Below are positions 21,323 through 28,802 of a DNA stretch of 33,984 bases, in pieces. Origin of the DNA: Kofleriaceae bacterium. Lineage in GTDB: Bacteria; Myxococcota_A; Polyangia; Haliangiales; Haliangiaceae. The stretch spans positions 1 through 33,984 of the forward strand of contig JAGPCO010000081.1 of assembly GCA_018058095.1 (NCBI GenBank), given 5' to 3'. Made by a program: the position numbers and the translations under genes. The notes beneath the pieces are model-generated. The model saw only the letters and a list, made by a program, of their open reading frames with translations. It ran no database searches and was not told where the DNA came from. Each line of letters begins with the position of its first letter. Positions within the stretch are counted from its first letter, which is position 1.

Positions 21323-22696
21323 ATGCCGGAGGGTACCAGCCAACAGGTCGGGACGCGGGTCGAGGCCTTCATGGTCACCGACGTCGGGCTGGTGCGCGAG
21401 CACAACGAGGACTCGGCCTACGTCGACCCCGAGGGCCAGTTCTTCATCGTCGCCGATGGCATGGGTGGCCACGCCGCCGGCGAGGTGGCCAGCGCGATCG
21501 CGGTCGAGACCGTGCGCGACACCCTCGAGGACGGGCGGGTCGTGCTGCAGAAGTTCCTGCGCAAGCCGACCGAGGCGACGCGACGCGAGGTGGTGGGCCT
21601 GCTGCAGCGGGCCGTGCTGTCGGCGCACCAGCTGGTGTACCAGCGCGGCATGCGTGAGGCCGACAAGGAGGGCATGGGCACCACGCTCGATGTCCTGGTC
21701 GTCGCCGGTGGGGAGGCCTTCGTCGCCCACGTCGGAGACAGCCGGACCTACCTCATCCGCGACGGCCGCTGCAACCAGCTGACGACCGACCACACCTACG
21801 CCCAGGCCCGGGTCATCCAGGGCGAGATGACGGTCGAGGAGGCGCAGGTCAGCGAGTACCGCTTCGTGTTGATCAACGCGATCGGCGTGTCACCCGACGT
21901 CGGCGTCGAGATCAACCACCTGCAGCTGCGGGGCGAGGATCGCCTGCTGCTGTGCTCGGACGGGCTGCACGACTACTTCCTCGAGGACGAGGAGATCGCG
22001 ACCGTGCTGTCGGACGCCGCCGTCGAGTCGTCGCTGCGGACCATGGTCGAGGTGGCCAAGGAGCGCGGCGGCTCGGACAACATCACCGGGGTGGTGGTGC
22101 ACGTGCTCGACGTCCCCGACGGCGTGCCGAGCGCGGTCGAGGCCGACTCGACCCAGCCGGTCCAGGCCGTCGGGCAGGGGGCGGCCGCTGGCGGGCCGGC
22201 CCCGCTCGAGTTCACCTGGAACGAGGACGAGCACACCGAGACGGTGCCGCCCGACGAGGCCGACCCGCCGGCCATCCGCGTCGGCTCGGCGAACCGGGCG
22301 ACCCAGCCGATGCGCATCGGCCAGCTCATCGACGCGTCGATCCGGCGCGAGCTCGAGCAGGCCGACACCATCCCGCCGGTGGGCGCCGCGCCGCTGTCGC
22401 CCGACCTGGTCGCGGCCATCGCCACCGCGCGCAGCCTGGCCCGGCCGGCCGCCATCGACGAGCCCGAGACCGAGCCCCGGCGGCCGCCGGTCGAGGGTGG
22501 GGGCGGCGCGACCGACAGCAAGAAGCGCAAGAAGCGCGGCAAGAAGAAGCGCAAGGATGGCGAGGCCGCGGCCGCCGTCGACACCAGCGCCGACGAGACC
22601 AAGGAGCTGACGCCGGTCGCGCCGGCCTCGGCGGGCTCGGCCATCACCGGCGAGGAGCCGACGATGGAAGCCGTGGTCAGCCGCGACGACGACTGA
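21323..22696 (+). CDS. PP2C Ser/Thr phosphatase with long basic C-terminal extension
   Basis: Residues about 12-262 form a PP2C domain: REHNEDSAY (25-33), [12 protein letters not shown] (43-54), GMGTTLDVL (118-126), [14 protein letters not shown] (136-149), [10 protein letters not shown] (210-219) and [12 protein letters not shown] (249-260). The usual TRALG-type loop reads LINAIG (183-188). A further 195 residues form a predicted disordered extension with acidic stretches and a Lys/Arg cluster (400-411) that could bind nucleic acid, membrane or partner proteins. A GAGG at about 21309-21312 is 10 bases before the start. It is divergent from dctP and upstream of the other TRAP genes; a link with transport is not shown. 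No kinase gene is next to it. Confidence 0.9.
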   Translation: MPEGTSQQVGTRVEAFMVTDVGLVREHNEDSAYVDPEGQFFIVADGMGGHAAGEVASAIAVETVRDTLEDGRVVLQKFLRKPTEATRREVVGLLQRAVLSAHQLVYQRGMREADKEGMGTTLDVLVVAGGEAFVAHVGDSRTYLIRDGRCNQLTTDHTYAQARVIQGEMTVEEAQVSEYRFVLINAIGVSPDVGVEINHLQLRGEDRLLLCSDGLHDYFLEDEEIATVLSDAAVESSLRTMVEVAKERGGSDNITGVVVHVLDVPDGVPSAVEADSTQPVQAVGQGAAAGGPAPLEFTWNEDEHTETVPPDEADPPAIRVGSANRATQPMRIGQLIDASIRRELEQADTIPPVGAAPLSPDLVAAIATARSLARPAAIDEPETEPRRPPVEGGGGATDSKKRKKRGKKKRKDGEAAAAVDTSADETKELTPVAPASAGSAITGEEPTMEAVVSRDDD

Positions 22697-22809
22697 GCCG
22701 AGCGCCGGCCCCGCTGGCCCGAGGCGAGGCGCGCCGGCGGTGTCCCGGTGGGGCGCGCGCCGCGGTCACAAGACCGGGCTGGTCGGTCGACCGGTCCGCC
22801 GACCGAGGG

Positions 22810-22815
22810 TACGAT
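22810..22815 (+). promoter_or_regulatory. -10-like box TACGAT, leaderless dctQ start
   Basis: TACGAT, six bases, then GTG 22822. No Shine-Dalgarno site. It gives the TRAP membrane genes a promoter of their own. Confidence 0.5.
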
Positions 22816-22821
22816 GCCGGG

Positions 22822-23559
22822 GTGAGTGACGCCGCACCCGCGGCCGGGGCGCCGACGGCGTGGGTCCCGACCTATCCGCGCATCCGCCGCCTCGACGCGC
22901 TCTGGTACCAGGGCGAGCGCGCCCTGTGCGCCGCCATGTTCCTGGTCATGGCCCTGCTGGTGTTCGCCAGCGTGGTGGCCGAGACCTTCACGACCCGGCG
23001 CCGCTGGATCGACGTCGCGGTGCTGTTCGCGGTGTGCCTGCTGGCGACCTGGACCCGCGCGGTCAAGGACGGCGAGCGGCCGCGCTCGGCCCCGGTCGCC
23101 GTCGGCGTCGCCGCCGTGGCCACCGCGGCCCTCGCCGGCGCGGTCTACCTGTACACCGAGGCCCTGCCGGGTGGCGTGATCTGGGCGCAGAAGCTCACCC
23201 TGCACATGATGCTGTGGGTGTCGCTGCTGGGGGCGTCGATCGCCACCTACGAGCGCTCGCACCTGGCGCTCGAGATGGGCGAGAAGCTGTGGCCGGCCCA
23301 GGCGCTGCGCTTCGTCAAGGCCGCCGCCCACGGGGTGACCTCGGCGTTCTGCCTGGTGTGCGCCGTGCTCGCGGTCCACCTCATCGGCAAGCAGCACGAA
23401 GAGGGGCTGCTGGTCGAGGCCAACCGCTGGCTGTCGGTGTGGCAGTCCTTCCTGATCATGCCGTACGCGTTCGCGGCCATGGCGGTGCGGTTCCTGGCCC
23501 AGGCGGTGACCACCGTCACCGGCGCCGAGGCCCCGGCCGAGGATCGGTTGCCGACATGA
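22822..23559 (+). CDS. dctQ: TRAP transporter small membrane subunit (DctQ type)
   Basis: The 245-residue protein has about five hydrophobic segments (roughly 33-52, 60-75, 93-112, 126-144 and 170-190, with another near 210-230). WVSLLGASIATYERSHLALEM is typical of DctQ subunits, which have a conserved region of this kind after their second helix. It is longer than usual (about 160-180), with extra segments near the N-terminus. GTG 22822 is chosen because of the TACGAT box; the frame is open upstream inside the phosphatase gene in another frame. The stop overlaps the dctM ATG (ATGA), so they are translated together. Confidence 0.82.
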   Translation: MSDAAPAAGAPTAWVPTYPRIRRLDALWYQGERALCAAMFLVMALLVFASVVAETFTTRRRWIDVAVLFAVCLLATWTRAVKDGERPRSAPVAVGVAAVATAALAGAVYLYTEALPGGVIWAQKLTLHMMLWVSLLGASIATYERSHLALEMGEKLWPAQALRFVKAAAHGVTSAFCLVCAVLAVHLIGKQHEEGLLVEANRWLSVWQSFLIMPYAFAAMAVRFLAQAVTTVTGAEAPAEDRLPT

Positions 23560-25184
23560 GCGTCGCCCTCGGCATCCTCCTGCTGGCGCTGCTCGGCTCG
23601 CCGCTGTTCGTGATCGTCGGCGCCGCCACCGCGATCGCCTTCGTCCAGTACACCGACGTCGTCCACGGCTTCTCCGACCTGGCCTGGGTCATCGACCCGT
23701 TCGAGGGCTTGACCGGCAAGGATCAGTTCCTGGCCATCCCGCTGTTCGTCGGCGCCGGCGCCATCATGACCGAGGGCGGCATGGCGCGCCGCCTGGTCGA
23801 GTTCACGCGGGCGCTGCTCGGCTGGCTCCCCGGCGGCCTGGGCATGGCGGCGGTGGTGGCGTGTATGGCGTTCGCGGCCATCTCCGGCAGCTCGCCGGTC
23901 ACGCTCATCGCCGTCGGCTCGATCATGTACCCGGCGCTGGTCGAGCGCGGCTACCCCGAGAACTTCTCGCTCGGCCTGGTCATGACCGCGGGCTCGCTCG
24001 GCTGCCTGATGGTGCCGTCGCTCATCCTGATGATCTACGCGCTGGCGGTCGGCTCGACCCGGGCCGCGGTCGACGCCGGCGACATGTTCGTCGCCGCCTA
24101 CATCCCGGCCACCGCGCTGGCGGTGGTGCTGTGCGGTTACAGCTTCGTGGTCGGCCTCCGCCACGGCCAGCGCGAGACGTTCTCGTGGGCCCAGGTCGGG
24201 CGCACCCTGCGCGAGGGCGTGTGGGCGCTGGCGCTGCCGCTGATCGTGTTCTTCGGCATCCAGCAGGGCTTCTTCGCCCCGTTCAAGGCCGGGGCGGTCG
24301 CGTTCGTGTACGCGCTGGTGGTGACCACCGTCATCCACCGCGAGCTGAGCCTGACCAAGGTGTTCACCGTGCTGGCCAACGCCGGTCGCCTGATGGGCAT
24401 GCTCATCCTCATCATCGCCCTCACGTTCGGGCTCAACAAGCTGTTCGCGCTGGTCCAGGTCGAGGAGGTCATCGCCGGCTGGGTCGAGCCGCTCGGGCCG
24501 GTGACCTTCATGCTGCTGGTCAACGTTCTGCTCATCGTGCTCGGCGCGCTGATGGACTCGGTCAGCGCGACCCTGGTGTTCGCGCCGATCCTGGCCCCGA
24601 TCGCGCTGAGCAAGGGCATCGATCCGATCCACTTCGGCATCGTCTTCGTCGTCAACATGGAGATCGGGTACCTGGCGCCGCCGGTGGCGACCAACCTGTT
24701 CGTGGCCGCGGCGATGTTCAAGAAGCCGTTCGGCCAGGTGTCGCGCGCCATCCTGCCGGGCCTCGGCCTGACCGTGGCCGCGCTGCTGCTGTTCATGTTC
24801 GTGCCGACCTGCTCCAAGGGCCTGCTCAACGCCCAGCGTGACGTCCCGGTGTGGGAGAGCTTTCCGTGGGACGGCACCCGTCACAGCGCCGGCGGGGAGC
24901 AAGGCCCGGCGGTCGACCTGGGCCAGCTGTCGGATCAGGCGACCCAGGAGGCCAGCGACGAGGCCGGCGCGGGCTCGGGCTCGGGCTCCGGCTCCGGCTC
25001 CGGCTCGGGCGAGCAGGGCGACGAGTACTACTTCAAGCCAGAGCTCGACCCGACCGTGCCCGGCAGCGGCGACGGCAGCGGCAGTGGTAGCGGCGAGGGC
25101 AGCGGCGACGGCAGCGGCGACGGCAGCGGCGACGGCAGCGGCGAGGAAGCCGGCGGCGACGCGCTCGACGGCGTGCAGCTCTGA
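23556..25184 (+). CDS. dctM: TRAP transporter large membrane subunit (DctM type)
   Basis: The 542-residue protein has a typical DctM body of about 430 residues with about 12 membrane segments and family blocks such as FLAIPLFVGAGAIMTEGG, AAISGSSPVTLIAVGSIMYPAL, GSLGCLMVPSLILMIYAL and NMEIGYLAPPVATNLFVAA. It forms the sodium-coupled channel part of a TRAP transporter. After the last helix the protein continues for about 110 residues with a Gly-Ser repeat (GSGSGSGSGSGSG), an EQGDEYYFKPELDPTVPGSG segment and GDGSG repeats. Such a tail is not part of the family. The ATG overlaps the dctQ stop. Confidence 0.92.
   Translation: MSVALGILLLALLGSPLFVIVGAATAIAFVQYTDVVHGFSDLAWVIDPFEGLTGKDQFLAIPLFVGAGAIMTEGGMARRLVEFTRALLGWLPGGLGMAAVVACMAFAAISGSSPVTLIAVGSIMYPALVERGYPENFSLGLVMTAGSLGCLMVPSLILMIYALAVGSTRAAVDAGDMFVAAYIPATALAVVLCGYSFVVGLRHGQRETFSWAQVGRTLREGVWALALPLIVFFGIQQGFFAPFKAGAVAFVYALVVTTVIHRELSLTKVFTVLANAGRLMGMLILIIALTFGLNKLFALVQVEEVIAGWVEPLGPVTFMLLVNVLLIVLGALMDSVSATLVFAPILAPIALSKGIDPIHFGIVFVVNMEIGYLAPPVATNLFVAAAMFKKPFGQVSRAILPGLGLTVAALLLFMFVPTCSKGLLNAQRDVPVWESFPWDGTRHSAGGEQGPAVDLGQLSDQATQEASDEAGAGSGSGSGSGSGSGEQGDEYYFKPELDPTVPGSGDGSGSGSGEGSGDGSGDGSGDGSGEEAGGDALDGVQL
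24967..25146. repeat. Low-complexity GGCTCS/GGCGACGGCAGC repeats in dctM
   Basis: GGCTCG and GGCTCC hexamers are repeated at about 24971-25010 and GGCGACGGCAGC or near copies at about 25062-25142. They encode Gly-Ser and Gly-Asp-Gly-Ser runs in frame. Confidence 0.8.
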
Positions 25185-25205
25185 CGGTGCCGCGCCTCGG
25201 CGCAG

Positions 25206-26078
25206 TCAGCGGCGGCCTGGCGCGAAGCGCCCGGCCGGAGTGACCGGGCAGCCGAGCCGGGCCGCGGCCAGGGCGCAGGCGGCGGCCTCGCGCTCGACGA
25301 TCCAGTACCGGCGTCCGGTGCGCTGGGCGACCGCCCCGGTGGTGCCGGAGCCGGCGAACCAGTCGACCACCCGGTCCCCCGGCTGGGTCACCGCCGCCAG
25401 CAGGCGCTCGATCAGGCGCTCGGGCTTCTGGCTGGGCCAGCCGACTCGCTCGCGGTCGGAGTGGTTGAGCGTCTCGATGTCGGTCCACCAGTCCTCGGGC
25501 ACCTTGCCGGCGGCGACCGGGTAGCGATAGACGCGGCCGGTCTTGCGATCGGTCTTCTCCTGGTACGGCCGGCCGGCGTCGTCGATCCGCACCCGCATGT
25601 GCGAGCCGGCCCGGCGGGGCACCCGGACCTGGTCGGGGAAGAACTGGTACGCCGGCCCGCGCGCGTACCACAGGATCGTGTCGTGTTTACGTCCGAACCC
25701 ACGGCGGCCCTTGCCGCCGACCGCGTAGCACCAGACCACCTCGTTGACGAACCGGTCGCGTCCGAACAGCTGGTCGAGCGCGACCTTGACGTAGTGCACG
25801 GCGCGGTGGTCGAGGTGGATCAGCAGCGAGCCGGTCGGGCGCAGCACCCGGTGGCTGGCGGTCAGCCACGGCGCGAGCCAGGCAACGAAGCCGGCCGGGT
25901 CGTCGGGCTGGTCGCGGTAGCGGCCGGCGCGCCCGCGCTGGACCGCGCCGGTGCCGAACGGCGGGTCGATGTAGATGGCGTCGACGCAGGCGTCGGCGAT
26001 GGCGTCGGCGACCTGGCGCGAATCGCCGTGGACGAGCGCGTCGCCGCCGCCGTCGGCGTCGGCGCGGCGTCGGCTCAC
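25206..26078 (-). CDS. Site-specific DNA methyltransferase (N6-A/N4-C, beta-class order)
   Basis: The 290-residue protein has the catalytic motif IV as DPPFGTG (38-44), N-terminal to the AdoMet-binding motif [11 protein letters not shown] (239-248), the order of beta-class amino-methyltransferases. [14 protein letters not shown] (213-226) is the conserved block just before motif I. The GTG at 26078 is chosen because its bases overlap the upstream stop (GTGA) and little family homology precedes it. DPPF instead of DPPY is a permitted variant. No restriction endonuclease gene lies within the window, so it looks like an orphan methyltransferase; target sequence is unknown. It is last in a minus-strand operon with DNA polymerase IV. 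Confidence 0.88.
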   Translation of the reverse strand: MSRRRADADGGGDALVHGDSRQVADAIADACVDAIYIDPPFGTGAVQRGRAGRYRDQPDDPAGFVAWLAPWLTASHRVLRPTGSLLIHLDHRAVHYVKVALDQLFGRDRFVNEVVWCYAVGGKGRRGFGRKHDTILWYARGPAYQFFPDQVRVPRRAGSHMRVRIDDAGRPYQEKTDRKTGRVYRYPVAAGKVPEDWWTDIETLNHSDRERVGWPSQKPERLIERLLAAVTQPGDRVVDWFAGSGTTGAVAQRTGRRYWIVEREAAACALAAARLGCPVTPAGRFAPGRR

Positions 26079-26554
26079 GGCGCGCCGACCGCGCGCCGCC
26101 ACGCCGCGGCGTCGTCGGCCGGGCCGGCCGCGGCCAGGTGCCACGGACCGGTCCGCCACGCCACCACCACCACGTCGGGCCCCTCGGGGCTCGCCGCCAC
26201 GTCGCGCCGGACCAGGCGGCGCGGCGGCAGCCCGACGACCCGGCTGATCAGCACGGTGACCGCGCGCGGCGTGGCCAGGTCGACCACGACCACCGGCTGG
26301 CCCAGCACCTGGGTCCGGCGCAAGGACCGGACCGGCAGCAGGGCCAGCGGGTCGACCAGGCGGGCCGGGGCGCCGACGACCTGGCGCAGGTAGGCGCGGA
26401 CCTGGTCGGGGCTGGGCTGGTCGAGCTCGACCGGGCCGCGCTGGCGGTGTGCGCTCACCGCCGCGGTCGCCAGCGCGTGGTGCCGGGCCGGCAGCGTGTA
26501 GACGCCGACGATGGTGGCGACGACGATCACCAGCGTGAGCAGCGCCGATCTCAC
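26075..26554 (-). CDS. Small membrane-anchored protein, unrecognised
   Basis: The 159-residue protein has one N-terminal hydrophobic segment (about 3-20: [17 protein letters not shown]) and a mature domain with alternating strands ([21 protein letters not shown], then [17 protein letters not shown]). The end resembles the extracellular domain of transmembrane anti-sigma factors (a VVxWRxGxxxxAxxx strand), but no sigma gene is next to it and the similarity is weak. GTG 26554 overlaps the upstream stop (GTGA), and its own stop overlaps the methyltransferase GTG. I do not recognise the family. A regulatory or envelope role would be a guess. Confidence 0.7.
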   Translation of the reverse strand: MRSALLTLVIVVATIVGVYTLPARHHALATAAVSAHRQRGPVELDQPSPDQVRAYLRQVVGAPARLVDPLALLPVRSLRRTQVLGQPVVVVDLATPRAVTVLISRVVGLPPRRLVRRDVAASPEGPDVVVVAWRTGPWHLAAAGPADDAAAWRRAVGAP

Positions 26555-26874
26555 GGCCACCTCGGCGCCTGGCCGAACCGGCGCATGAACGCCTCGACCA
26601 GGCTCGCCGCCAGCGCGGTGGCGGCCGCGTCGTCGAGGTCGACCGGCTCGATGGTGTGGCGACACCACCAGGCGGCCACCGCCGCGGCGGGGTGGTGGGC
26701 GGCCAGCGCGACGGCGGCGGCGCGCACGTCGGCGGCGGCCTGGTAGTGGATCATCGCGCTCTTGCCGCGCGGGTAGTCGCACAGGCCGGTGGCGACCCGG
26801 ACCTGCAGCACGCCGGGCCCGGCCACCGCGTGGGTGGCGGCCTCGGCCAGCGGGTACCAGGGGCCAAAACGCAT
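26551..26874 (-). CDS. 107-aa protein, possible GIY-YIG-like fold
   Basis: The protein begins [26 protein letters not shown], followed by [16 protein letters not shown] and a helical C-terminal half ending in FMRRFGQAP. The pattern (strand ending in GVLQVR, then [11 protein letters not shown]) recalls small myxobacterial proteins with a GIY-YIG-like start, but the nuclease motif is not intact. ATG 26874 is 13 bases after the stop of the DNA polymerase IV gene, and the stop overlaps the next GTG. A longer frame runs upstream but lies inside dinB. Function unknown; its genomic setting suggests DNA metabolism. Confidence 0.6.
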   Translation of the reverse strand: MRFGPWYPLAEAATHAVAGPGVLQVRVATGLCDYPRGKSAMIHYQAAADVRAAAVALAAHHPAAAVAAWWCRHTIEPVDLDDAAATALAASLVEAFMRRFGQAPRWP

Positions 26875-26887
26875 CGACGCGCCGACT

Positions 26888-28213
26888 CTACTCGATCCGG
26901 CGGCGGCCGCCGGTGCCGCGGCCGGTCCGGTCGGCGGGTTCGGCGCCAGCGCTGGGGTCGTCGGCGCTGGCGGCGTCGGGCGCGGCCTCGGCGCGCGCCG
27001 TCGGGCCGAGGTGGACGGCGCGCTGGACCAGGCCCTGGCCGAAGCGGGCGGCGACCCGATCGAGCGTGTCGCCCAGCCGCTCGCCGCGGGCCCGCTCGGC
27101 CTCGGCGAAGCCGAGCTGGCGCGGTGCGTGGCGGCCCTCGAGCTCGGTGGTCGAGATCCCGGCCAGGCGGACCCGCTCGGTCGGGGCGTCACCGAGGCGG
27201 ACGCCGCGCAGCAGCTCGCGCGCCGCCGCCAGCACGACCCGGGCGTCGCAGCTGGGGTCGGGCAGGGTGACGCGCCGGGTGATCTGCCGGAAGTCGTCGT
27301 ACTTGATGATCAGCACCACGACCCGGGCGCGCAGCTCGAGCGCGCGCAGTCGCGCCGCCACCCGATCGGCCTGGTGGCACAACACGACCTCGACGTCGCC
27401 GGGCTCGGTCAGATCGTCGTCGAAGGTCTCCTGGTGGCCGACCGACCGCGGCAGGCCCTCGGCCTCGACCAGGCGTGGGTCGCGGCCGTGCGCCAGCGCG
27501 CGCAGGTGGTCGGCCGGGCCAGGCCCCAGCCGCGCGGCCAGCGTGGTCGCCGGGTACCGCGCCAGGTCGCCGATGGTGCCGATGCCGAGCGCGGCCAGCT
27601 TGTCGCGCGTGACCTCACCCACGCCCCACAGCCGGCCGACCGGCAAGGCGTGCAGGAAGGGCACCAGCTGGTCCGGCCTGACCACCCGCAGGCCATCGGG
27701 CTTGTCGATGTCGGAGGCGATCTTGGCCGCGAACTTGATGGGCGCGATCCCGGCCGACACCACCAGCGACAGCTCGGCCCGGACCCGGGCCTTGATGGCC
27801 TGCGCCACCCCGAGCGGGGTGCCGAGCAGGCGCTCGCTGCCGGTCAGCTCGAGGAAGGCCTCGTCGAGGGAGAGCGCCTCGATCTCCGGCTCCGGGGCGT
27901 AGTCGGCCAGGATGGCGAAGAACTGGCGGGACACCGCGGCGTACAGGTCCATCCGCGGCGCCACCACCACCGCGCGCGGGCACCGACGCACGGCGATCGC
28001 CATCGGCATCGCGCTGTGCACCCCGAAGGCGCGGGCCTCGTAGCTACACGCCGCCACCACCCCGCGCCGGACCGAGCCGCCGACGATGACCGGGCGGCCG
28101 CGCAGCTCGGGTCGCTCGCGCTGCTCGACCGCGGCGTAGAACGCGTCGAGGTCGACGTGGAGGATGGTGCGCTCGCCCGGCGGCGGAGCGCTGGCGTCGG
28201 GCCGCGCCGGCAC
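26888..28213 (-). CDS. dinB: DNA polymerase IV (Y family, DinB)
   Basis: The 441-residue protein is a Y-family translesion polymerase. [15 protein letters not shown] (17-31) and [12 protein letters not shown] supply the catalytic acidic residues; YEARAFGV carries the steric-gate region, followed by a helix-hairpin-helix segment ([17 protein letters not shown]) and a little-finger domain with RRVTLPDP. It bypasses lesions and can cause mutations. The C-terminal 40 residues are Ala/Asp/Arg-rich and lack a clear beta-clamp binding motif at the very end. The start is GTG 28213, 9 bases after the membrane-protein stop. No LexA-like box was seen upstream. Confidence 0.93.
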   Translation of the reverse strand: MPARPDASAPPPGERTILHVDLDAFYAAVEQRERPELRGRPVIVGGSVRRGVVAACSYEARAFGVHSAMPMAIAVRRCPRAVVVAPRMDLYAAVSRQFFAILADYAPEPEIEALSLDEAFLELTGSERLLGTPLGVAQAIKARVRAELSLVVSAGIAPIKFAAKIASDIDKPDGLRVVRPDQLVPFLHALPVGRLWGVGEVTRDKLAALGIGTIGDLARYPATTLAARLGPGPADHLRALAHGRDPRLVEAEGLPRSVGHQETFDDDLTEPGDVEVVLCHQADRVAARLRALELRARVVVLIIKYDDFRQITRRVTLPDPSCDARVVLAAARELLRGVRLGDAPTERVRLAGISTTELEGRHAPRQLGFAEAERARGERLGDTLDRVAARFGQGLVQRAVHLGPTARAEAAPDAASADDPSAGAEPADRTGRGTGGRRRIE

Positions 28214-28222
28214 CGGCCCAGT

Positions 28223-28669
28223 CTACTTGCGCAACAGGGTCGGGTGCGCGGCCAGCACGATGATGATCGCCGCCGCCGCCAGCACCAGCGGCAGGACCCA
28301 GGTCGGGACCTCGGCCGGCTGGCCGCGGCGCAGCTTGCCGAGCTTGGCCCGCATCAGGCCGTGCGCCGACAGCAGGCCCAGCACGACCAGGGTCAGCTTG
28401 ATGTGGAACCATCCACCCGAGCCGAACGCGTTGGTCGGGAAGCGCGGGCTGGCGAAGGCCAGCCACAGGCCGAGGCCGATGGCCAGGGTGGCGCCGAGGT
28501 CCATCAGGAGCGCCATCGCCCGCGCCGCCGACACCAGCCCCGGCCGGCTGGCGGCGTCGGCGCCGTGGTGGGCGCGCAGCAGCGCGAACACGGACACCAG
28601 GCCGGCGACCCAGGCGACGTCTCCGATGATGTGGGCAATGCGGATCCAGATGTAGGTGTCGCCGGACAT
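28223..28669 (-). CDS. Four-helix membrane protein, CopD/HemJ-like
   Basis: The 148-residue protein has four hydrophobic segments (about 8-30, 47-73, 84-105 and 122-142). IRIAHIIGDVAWVAGLV (9-25) and GWFHIKLTLVVLGLLSAHG (85-103) resemble HemJ and CopD-type membrane proteins, with histidines at similar places. HemJ is an alternative protoporphyrinogen oxidase; the HemJ motif LFVYH is not present, so this is more likely a general CopD-like relative. TACACC lies six bases before ATG 28669. It heads the five-gene minus-strand operon through dinB to the methyltransferase. Confidence 0.7.
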   Translation of the reverse strand: MSGDTYIWIRIAHIIGDVAWVAGLVSVFALLRAHHGADAASRPGLVSAARAMALLMDLGATLAIGLGLWLAFASPRFPTNAFGSGGWFHIKLTLVVLGLLSAHGLMRAKLGKLRRGQPAEVPTWVLPLVLAAAAIIIVLAAHPTLLRK

Positions 28670-28675
28670 GGCGCA

Positions 28676-28681
28676 GGTGTA
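28676..28681 (-). promoter_or_regulatory. -10-like box TACACC before CopD/HemJ-like gene
   Basis: TACACC on the minus strand, six bases, then ATG 28669. The last base deviates from TAnnnT. Confidence 0.35.
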
Positions 28682-28707
28682 GCACCAGTGATGTCACCAG
28701 GCGGCCT

Positions 28708-28733
28708 CGCGCCAGCATGGAAATGCTGGCGCG
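28708..28733. promoter_or_regulatory. 11-bp palindrome upstream of lipoprotein gene
   Basis: CGCGCCAGCAT (28708-28718) and its perfect complement (28723-28733) flank GGAA. The right arm ends 8 bases before TACAAT (28742), so it covers the -35 position of the predicted promoter. It may be an operator, a terminator for the opposite direction, or a REP-like element. Confidence 0.45.
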
Positions 28734-28741
28734 GCCGGGGC

Positions 28742-28747
28742 TACAAT
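28742..28747 (+). promoter_or_regulatory. -10-like box TACAAT with a 5' leader
   Basis: TACAAT is a strong -10. The gene's ATG is at 28803, so the mRNA would have about 49 bases of leader, and a GAGGT (28790-28794) acts as the ribosome site. Confidence 0.45.
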
Positions 28748-28802
28748 GGTGACCGCCGCTCGGGTCGCTGGGACCCGCGTCGTGCTCCCGAGGTCGTCGC
28801 CC

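Noticed and set aside
25206-26078. Complete restriction-modification system
   Set aside because: A methyltransferase is clear but no endonuclease or specificity subunit is found on either side.
26075-26554. Anti-sigma factor
   Set aside because: Only a weak resemblance of the outer domain, and no sigma factor gene is adjacent; left as unrecognised.
28223-28669. HemJ protoporphyrinogen oxidase
   Set aside because: The characteristic LFVYH motif is missing and no haem genes are nearby, so only a CopD/HemJ-like label is given.
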